A stretch of 64,000 nt of DNA, from contig JAIQDT010004202.1 in the NCBI GenBank assembly GCA_021521415.1, forward strand, positions 1 to 64,000, read 5' to 3'. Below are positions 56,655 through 64,000 of this stretch, in pieces (the first letter of the stretch is position 1; each line of letters opens with the position of its first letter). Both the position numbers and the translations under genes were made by a program. The DNA comes from Bidens hawaiensis. Lineage: Eukaryota > Streptophyta > Magnoliopsida > Asterales > Asteraceae. A model generated the notes under the pieces. That model did not search any database. It was given only the letters and a program-made list of their open reading frames with translations, and was not told the origin of the DNA.

Positions 56655-56690
56655 ATGTTATATATATACATATATATATATATGGATATA
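56655..56690. repeat. AT microsatellite
   Basis: Alternating TA and TATG units in an AT-rich stretch. No other content. Confidence 0.7.
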
Positions 56691-57534
56691 TAAGATAATA
56701 ATAACAATAATAACTATTTTTAATAATACTAATATAGTATAATAATTATAACAATAATTATTATTAATAATATTGTAACATCCCGATTTTCTAAAATAAT
56801 ATTTAATGTATTAGTTGCGCCGGGTGAAGTAATTGAGTTAGTGGGTAAATAATAATAAAAATAAAAGGATAACTAGGCTAGTTAAAGGGAATTAATCATG
56901 GACCAAAAAGGAAAGATGGGCTTTGAGTCCATGGGCTTAAGGGAGTATAAATACCCCTTAAAACCTAATCCTTTCCATTTCCATCCATAATATACATCTT
57001 ATTCTCTTTACACCTTAAACCACACACACAAGCCTCCATATACGGCCGCGAGCTAGAGGAAGAAGAACCGAGATCAAATCAAGTCTTTTATTGATAGATC
57101 TTTGGTGTACAAGCTATATACAAGCTAAATTGAAGATCATAGTTCATAAACAAGCTAATCTGTAGCCTAGAAACGTCCGAAGGTATGTTCTTTAATATTA
57201 AAGGTTACGTTTTTATGAATGGTTTGCTATGAAACTTAACCCTAGAGTAGATCGGGTCTAAATGCTTCATAAAAATGCAAACTTGATGATTAAATTGAAC
57301 TTAATAGACTTATGATAGTATTCGGCTTATAGATAAACCCTAGATCTAACTAGAACGTTATAAACCTATAAAGGTCTAAGCTTTTTGCCTAAAATAGATA
57401 GATCTTGAAACAGTGATAGTAATGGGTGTAAAACGGGTATGAATGATGATGAAAAAGGTTAAAAGTTCATAATTTGAACCATAGAACAAGATACTGGGCA
57501 AGGTGGAAACGTAAGGTAGAAAGATGAGCTAAAC

Positions 57535-57705
57535 TGGGGGTCCTCGGCCAGATTTGAGGGTTCTCGGCCAACATGTGATTTCGGCCAAAACGGGTTCTCG
57601 GTCAACGAGAGTTCTCGGTCACCAAGAGGTTCTCGGTCAACATTGAGCTTTTGGTGGCAGGAGTTCTCGGCCACGAGTTCTCTGCCAAAGATTTCTCGGC
57701 CAGTC
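57535..57705. repeat. GTTCTCGGTCAAC / GTTCTCGGCCA array in the solo LTR
   Basis: About ten copies in 170 bp. The same 12-mer core makes up the array of copia element C at 26920-27130 and appears degenerate at 48780-49070. Confidence 0.87.
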
Positions 57706-57879
57706 CTCTGATTGGGTATTGGGCTGAAACCACTTGGGCCTAGACTCAGTTGGGCCCAGAAGAACAGTTGGACGGACAAAATTAAGCCCATAAGATGTTA
57801 AGCCCAACTTAGATAATAACTTAAAATGTTAATGGAAAATGTGTTAAGACAGTTAATGAAAATAAAATTTTTCATTAAC

Positions 57880-57966
57880 CCCAGCCAGGGGTTCTGCCCC
57901 TTGGACACCGCTAGGGGCTGCCGCCCCTAGAACCCCGCTGCCAGGGGCGCTGCCCCCGTACCCCCG
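57880..57966. repeat. GC-rich near-palindromic stretch (CCAGGGG...CCCC units)
   Basis: Repeated CAGGGGTTCTGCCCC and TAGGGGCTGCCGCCCCTA units can fold into strong hairpins, in an otherwise AT-rich setting. Confidence 0.75.
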
Positions 57967-58339
57967 TTCGTTGTGGGTTATATAAAGACAGAAATACGAT
58001 ATGAGTAGTGATAGTTAGATTGATACGTGTAATTATTATACAGTTAGACGTGCACAGCTCAAGAAGTGAATAACTATTAACGCCGAACGCAACAGGATCC
58101 GAGTGAATTTCTAGCCTCATTTCCTTGTTATGTTTTCGGGGCTGTGTGCATACTCGATGTGATTAGTTTATACACTTACCTTAAGTGGTAAGTGTATGCT
58201 ATATATGATATATGTGATAGATACGAATGATTACATGTTGGTACATGAACGATCTTCGGATATTGCACGTATCGTTAAGAAAGATGATTATAGTTGTACG
58301 TATGGTATGGAGAAGCAAGTGTACGAATAGTATGCGGGT

Positions 58340-58560
58340 CCTATTAGTGATCCTTATATGGAAATTTAATAATAAAGTTTATGCTCCTTACATGGATATT
58401 AAATAGTAGCGTAGATATAATGTTCCTTCTATGGAAAGTACATAGGATGTTCCTTCTATGGATAGTAAATTGTTCCTTCTATGGATAATATATAGAGTGT
58501 TCCTTCTATGGATATTATATACAGATTGTTCCTTCTATGGAAAACATATACAGTATGGGT
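58340..58560. repeat. TGTTCCTTCTATGGA array in the solo LTR
   Basis: At least five close copies of TGTTCCTTCTATGGA, plus diverged ones upstream, separated by variable AT-rich spacers. Confidence 0.82.
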
Positions 58561-59218
58561 AGTAGTACTGATTCCCTTATTTGATATTATGTGACGTTCC
58601 TCTTATGGATAATTATACAGAGTTACAGTATTAATACGTTTCTTCGGATACGTGTAAAAATGTATGAGAACGAATTGTATGTTTCCTGATTAACTAGAAC
58701 TCACTCAGCGACTTTTAGTAGGTACATATGTTCATTGAGAGGGCATGAGGATGACACATGGCATGGATTGAATGACTGGCATCTAAAAATGGAAGAAAAG
58801 TGGCGATTTAAATATGATTTTGTATTATGATTTTAAAAGAAGGATTAGATGTTTTGTAATGAATGGTTAAAGTTTTATATTCCTCGAGAGTTTTAAATAA
58901 CTCTGACTGAAGAACTTCGTGAATGAGTAAATCCAACGACCAGATGTGAGGCACCGGGAACGAGGTCTTACAAATACTAATAATAATAGTTAAAGAATAA
59001 AAATCTTGGTATTAATTTAAAGTGTTGTTGATTAAAAATAGTAATAATAATAATTAATATTGATAGTAAAAATGATATCATACTCGATGTTGGTTCGATT
59101 TCTAAAGCAATTCACAAAATAAATATAATAATATTATTGTTAATAAATAAAGATAGAAATATGACTTTAATAAATAATAATATAATCTTTATTAATAATA
59201 ATAACAACTTTAATATTT

Positions 59219-59237
<19 letters not shown>

Positions 59238-59266
<29 letters not shown>
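59238..59266. repeat. TAA microsatellite
   Basis: Ten or so TAA/AAT units after several GATAAT units. No gene is seen between 58973 and 59530. Confidence 0.85.
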
Positions 59267-59270
<4 letters not shown>

Positions 59271-59599
59271 TAGTAATAATCGTTATAAATAATGAGTGTT
59301 ATTTATTTAAATAATTTTATGCTAATTATACGACTTTTAACAACAATAACACAAAATCGGTTTTTAACGTGGGACTCGAACTAGGGTCTTGACGAGACGA
59401 CTCAACAATCTAATCCCAAAAAACAATCTGTTAACAATCCAATTCCATATTTTACATAACAAAATAAAACTAAACTCTTCCCCACAACATAAACACCCAA
59501 AGCCTAAATTATTTTCCTTTTAGATGTTCATGAGTCGTTGCTCTATACCGGGAAGGAAAAACGAACGCACTTGCCGGAGATGGAAATCGCTACCGGAAG

Positions 59600-59712
59600 A
59601 AGAGAGGACGGGAAAGAGAGAGAGAGAGAGACGGTGAGAGAGACGAAGAGAGTGAGAGAGATGAAGAGAGAGACGGAGAGAACGAGAAAGAGTGAGAGAG
59701 AGAGAGACGGGG
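59600..59712. repeat. GA-rich low-complexity tract
   Basis: Runs of GAGAGA with interspersed ACG. The Arg/Glu-rich open frame across 59538-59933 on the + strand follows from this and from the GC-rich part after it. On the - strand it would be the CT-rich leader of the element F LTR, so I do not call a gene. Confidence 0.75.
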
Positions 59713-60313
59713 TTACCAGGCTGCCGCTCCGGCCGCCGGAGGTGGTTGCCGAGAAGCTGAAGGAGGTAAAAGGGAGAGTGGTGGTGTCGCCGGTGTCGGA
59801 GAAAAGGGGAAGAGGGTGGCCGGAATCGCGTCGGTGTCGGAGAAAGGGAAAAGGGTGGCCGGAATCGCGTCGCCGGCTCCTCGCCGGAAAATCAGGATGC
59901 CAGAAAACGGTGGGGGGATGGCGGCTGGGTTGATAATATGAGTTAGGGTTAGGTTTTATTTTTTTAAGGTTTACATATATAATTTGTAGATGTTACATTT
60001 TGGCCCCTCAAGTTTGATATTTAGTTATAAATAATTTAAATCTTATATAGCTTTAAGGAATCACACTTTAGTCCCTAAAGTTTAATTAACCAAATCTATA
60101 AACTAAAACTAACGGAATTTTTTTTTGACAAACTCCACACACGCTAGAGTTATAACATCAATAATTTGAAAAAATTGCCATTTCGGGTTTACAAGCTTAA
60201 CCACACTACGAAATGAAATTTATTAAAATAAAACGCGAAAAATTCGACATGTTACAGAATGATTACAAAATGTATACAAAACGACACCCAAAATCGATGA
60301 ATGTAACAGCATC

Positions 60314-60350
60314 CCCAACTTTTTGGAAATTTCGTCCTGAAATTAAAATA
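60314..60350 (-). other. Gypsy 3' signature: end of pol and polypurine-like tract (element F)
   Basis: Read on the - strand: TTTCAGGACGAAATTTCC, then AAAAAGTTGGGGATGC. Element A shows the same kind of ending (ATTTCGAGGACGAAATTTCT before its PPT). Confidence 0.6.
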
Positions 60351-63300
60351 AACTTATAGAAAAAGTAATTATTAACGAATATCTTTTTTGTTAGTAGGAT
60401 AATTGCATGAACAAATTTTTAAGCAAAAGAATAACGTCAAATCCTTGCATGACTCGAAAAACGCTACAAATGATAAACATAATAAAGGCACTTATAAATA
60501 GGATGTACCGACGGCTTATCCACCATGCCTTTATCACTATTCGCATTTCTATCATTTTTCGGCCATCATTCTCGGGTCTGAGTTATCGCACACAAGTATA
60601 CTTACTATGGCTTTCATACGGGGATTTCGATAATTAAGTATGCACCCATAATTATTTAGATCGTCGTATGGTCCACATGGTTCGTCCCATTGTGTGGTTT
60701 AAAAAGACATATTTATATTTTTTTGAAATCAAAAACATTTGAAACGGGCATAAATCTGTTGAATTTTAATAATGAAAACTTTGATAGAAGGAAATGAGAA
60801 ATCCAATAAGTGAAACGAGAATCCAAAGAGTGAAAAAATGATAAATCCGATTGGTGAAACGAGAATCTCAAAAAGTGAGTACATGAGGTCGGGGTAAACA
60901 ACGTTACAATTAACAATAATGTCGTACAATGAGTTTCATACGTGTACAAACTTGAGGTTATAGGTAATTGAGAATACGATTTGAGTGAAATCACTAGAAT
61001 GAGGTGAGTTTCTTTGAGGTGACGCATACGTGTATCAATATAAGTAAAATAGCATTTAGTTAACAACCAAAACAATCGATGAAATTTTATAAAATGTGAA
61101 TACGGCCACTATTGTGAAACTATTTATATAATCTTCAATATAATAATGGTTTCTAATAGACAGCCACACATAGGCCGTTAATAGTTTATATGAAATGATA
61201 TAGAGTAATGTATATAATCGTGTTTACATAAATGCTCGAATTTAAATAACATAGTCATGAAAATATCGTTTAAAAGATAAACGAGATTTTTTGAGAAGTT
61301 AAGGTTTTGAAAGTATTACGCAAATTGTTATTGAATAGTTTGCATTCGGTCACGAAAATCAAAACACAAAAATGAAATCTCATGTGCGTAATATTTTCAT
61401 CGAAACATCTCATCAAATGAACAGAAAATCGCAATAATTGTGAGACTCGAACTTAATGTCGAAATATGTAAATCGCGTAGCGTATATTAGACTAAAATTG
61501 AAAATGAGGTCTTAAGTAAGGCCGTTTTATTGTTACTAAGAAATGTACATAATAACAAGGCATTGCGGTAGCGCGTAGCTAGAGAGACATTTAAAATTGC
61601 TATCAAATGAAAATCTTGTAAGCCAATTTGTTAAAGGAATGTATATACATATAGCGGTTGTGATGGAAAATATTTATGAAATGACGCTTGCACTAATAAG
61701 AGGTAATAATTCGCGTATGTCGTTATTGAACAAAACTCATGACATAAAATCTAGTATAAATGGTATTTATAAATGCGTCCCAAAAATATTTATGACGTCA
61801 TGATCATTCCGTTTATGCAAAATGAGGAAAGTTGTAACTTATTACTAAATAAATCCCGCGTTCAATATTCAAAATGAAACCTCGATTTATAAAGTTATTA
61901 AGAGATTTATCACCTTAGGTGTCAATGTTTAAAATCTTGAAATCACACATATAATCTTTTAACAATCTTTGAAAACAAATCCTCATAACTAAATTTTTTT
62001 TTGTTGTCATGACAATGCCATACACACACACACACATATTTTTAGAGTTTATAATTTAAAATTGATTATTTGAACACATGAGATTGTTATAAATACACTA
62101 GTTGTATATATATAAATAAGAAAATTAGGGAAAAACAAAGCTTGCATGCGTAGGGAGGGGTTTCAGGCTTCGTACGGTGAATGGTTTGGAAATGTAGTAG
62201 TAAGTGAGAGTGTTTAGGTCGGCTTGGGTAGTTGAGTTTTCTTGAGTTGAATCGATGGGGTCTGTTGAGTTTAGGTCTTTTGAGTGGGTTAGGCTTGGAT
62301 GATTTGTGTGAGTAGTGGTTGGGATAATAGGTGAGGTTTGGCTTATTTGAGCTCAGGTTAAGTTGATGGGTTGGATAATTTTGATCTTGGCTAGTTTGGG
62401 TTGAGATTTGATTTATACATGTATTTTGTATGGAGTGTTTGGGTTGCTATGTTGCTGTCAAACTCTATGGTTGGATGTGAACGATGTGGCGATATGGTTT
62501 GTGACTCGACATAGTATGGGTCGAAGGGTTTTGAGTCATAGTTGGGTAAACTTTGGTTTGTATATGTTCAAGGCATTCATGAGTGTGTTTGTCGGTGTCT
62601 TTGAAGTATTAGGATAGTGGGTTTGATAGGTTTTCGTGGCGTAGAAGTGTTGGTAGTTAGGGCCTTTTGTTGGGTTGATTTCATATATCTTGGACCTGCA
62701 TGGGGTTTGGGTAGGTGAGGATATAATGTTGATGTGTTAGGTTTCGTTCATATTGAGGAAAGAATTGAGTGCTCGGGAAACTTTTGAAGTGGAAGGGTGG
62801 TTTGATTTAAGTCGGTAGTTTGAGATGGATTACGGGTGTTTTGAAACTTGGTTGCGTCTAGGGAGATTTTCTTTTTGACTAATATTAGGTATTAAATTGA
62901 AAATATCATAATTTATAAATAATGTTTGAAATTTCCATGAAAATTTTGATAATTAAAATTACATGTTAATATATATATTATATAAATAGAATTTTTTTTT
63001 AGATCCGAGCGTGTGAATCACACAAATTTTGTTTTGCTAAAAGTTTTTCCACTAAAATGAGAGTTGTTAAGATACGTCTGGTCGGCATAAGTTGTAAAAT
63101 AATTTACGAGAAAATCCGAAATAAATCAACCCGCATAACGTAAATCGTTCATGAAAATGCTTAAAATTAAGTAGTAGGAGACATCACGGTAAACAAAGAT
63201 AATAAAGTTTGTATATTAAGGTTTATTGTAAAAATAAAAGTTGATTGTCATGAGAAAGTAAAATAAAATTTTTTTTAGGATTAAATTAAAACTTTGCTTA

Positions 63301-64000
63301 TGAGGAATTTAAAATAAGTAAATTGAATGTTAAAATTTGTTAAGAGGTATCAAACATTGAATGATGAGTGTCGTTTCGGGAATATAAAGTTGCGAAAAGA
63401 AATTTTTTACAAAGTTCATTATTTAATATCATGTAACGAAAATATCATGATAAGTTAAAATGACCGACATTGTAAATCGGGATATCACGAGCAAACGATT
63501 TTTTGGTCTTTAAAGTAAAATTTCTATGAAGTTTTGCATGAGAGTTTCAAGAAGATTACATGCCATAAGTTTGTGACTTTCTTGAAAAATCATGGAAAAA
63601 CTATTATAAGAATTTTAATACGCGGAAAATCGTATGATGTAAACTTTTATTTACGAAGATTTATAGAACCAAAGAATGATGAAAGTTGTTATGAAAATAA
63701 ATTTGGGTAGAGAAATTTTTTACCACGTGTATTATATAATGTAGTATAATTAAGAATGTCGTGAGAAGTTTAAATAATTTAAAATTTTGAAGTGATCGTC
63801 TAAAATAAACGGAATAGTTATAAAGATAAAATTTTTATAAAATTTTTGTACAATGACTTTAAAGATCATTTTAAAGTTTATACAATAGGAAATTTTACTT
63901 GAAAAGTTAAGGTGAAATTTATTATAAAACCTTCTTAATATGATGAAATTCATATAATAAGATTTTTGTTTTTAATTCGTCTTAATAAAAATAAATGGCA
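60351..64000. other. AT-rich sequence without recognisable genes
   Basis: Only short chance open frames are present, on both strands. I find no retrotransposon motif beyond the signature at 60314-60350, though by position this should be the eroded interior of element F. Two odd parts are a CA microsatellite at about 62019-62036 and a T/G-rich stretch at 62150-62880. 63000-64000 is very AT-rich and featureless to me. Confidence 0.55.
62019..62036. repeat. CA microsatellite
   Basis: About nine AC units. No other content. Confidence 0.85.

Larger units (their letters stand above)
56774..58972 (+). mobile_element. Solo LTR related to the element E LTR
   Basis: It begins TGTAACATCCCG and ends GGTCTTACA. 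The flanks AATAT (56769-56773) and AATAC (58973-58977) look like a duplication with one change. It shares with 53060-55247 the start, the TATAAATACCCCTTAAAACC region and the AACTCACTCAGCG stretch near the end, but has other arrays in the middle. No internal sequence adjoins it, so it is probably a solo LTR left by recombination. Confidence 0.83.
55863..60313 (-). mobile_element. Probable LTR of a further - strand Ty3/gypsy element (F), interrupted by a solo LTR
   Basis: On the - strand the sequence right of 60313 ends GGACGAAATTTCC, then AAAAAGTTGGGGATGC, the usual end of gypsy pol plus a polypurine tract, followed by TGTTACATTC as an LTR start. A - strand TATA-like ATTATATATG near 59980 precedes AAAACCTAACCCTAAC, then a CT-rich leader. 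Without the solo LTR this would be about 2.25 kb long. The left end is not clear: no TG is seen at 55863, so the boundary is tentative. 55863-56773 shows no gene. Confidence 0.45.

Noticed and set aside
59538..59933. 131-residue Arg/Glu-rich open frame on the + strand
   Set aside because: It is produced by a GA microsatellite and GC-rich sequence and lies antisense in a probable LTR leader. Nothing suggests a protein.
62408..62617. 69-residue hydrophobic open frame
   Set aside because: It lies in a T/G-rich stretch, where such frames arise by chance, and no family is recognisable.

Overview
This 64 kb window looks like intergenic DNA from a large plant nuclear genome. It is almost wholly a stack of nested LTR retrotransposons, and I can support no host gene, rRNA, tRNA or CRISPR array. 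All primer-binding sites match plant initiator-tRNA-Met (TGGTATCAGAGC type). The families, a Tekay-like chromovirus and Sirevirus-like Ty1/copia elements with a third gene, suggest a flowering plant, most likely Asteraceae; the family-level placement is inference from similarity to annotated proteins I remember.

Layout, from outside in. (1) Element E: a decayed Ty3/gypsy on the + strand, with internal sequence at 49652-53059, an LTR at 53060-55247 and a second copy of the internal start at 55248-55862. (2) Element C: a Sirevirus-like Ty1/copia on the - strand, inserted in E's primer-binding site. Its right LTR is 49276-49651, followed leftwards by gag (48696-45645), pol (45633-42885 and 29826-29168), a long spacer, and a third gene (ORF3, 26727-25045 and 246-1) that runs off the left edge. 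(3) Element A: a Tekay chromovirus on the + strand, 247-25039, with 3.06 kb LTRs and TSD CTGAT, inserted in C's ORF3. (4) Element B: a Sirevirus-like copia on the - strand, 7201-20077, TSD CAAGC, inserted in A's reverse transcriptase. (5) Element D: a sister copy of B on the - strand, 29827-42884, TSD AGTAT, inserted in C's pol. (6) A 631 bp LTR-derived insert, 37927-38557, TSD CCCAC, inside D's integrase.

Right of 55862 lie a probable - strand gypsy LTR (about 55863-60313), a solo LTR nested in it (56774-58972), and 3.7 kb of AT-rich sequence in which I recognise no gene.

LTR pairs differ by about 1.7% (A), 2.0% (B) and 0.7% (D). This fits the nesting: A and B arrived at similar times and D is youngest. 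Every element carries disabling lesions, but B and D are broken at different places, so their common family was probably functional recently.

B, C and D share one plan: LTR, leader with short-motif arrays, gag with two zinc knuckles and a coiled coil, pol in another frame, a 2 kb conserved spacer, then ORF3 before the polypurine tract. The most interesting signals are splice-acceptor-like sites at the gag/pol junction and just before the ORF3 ATG, a nearly invariant 45-nt block in the spacer, and motif arrays shared between copia and gypsy families.
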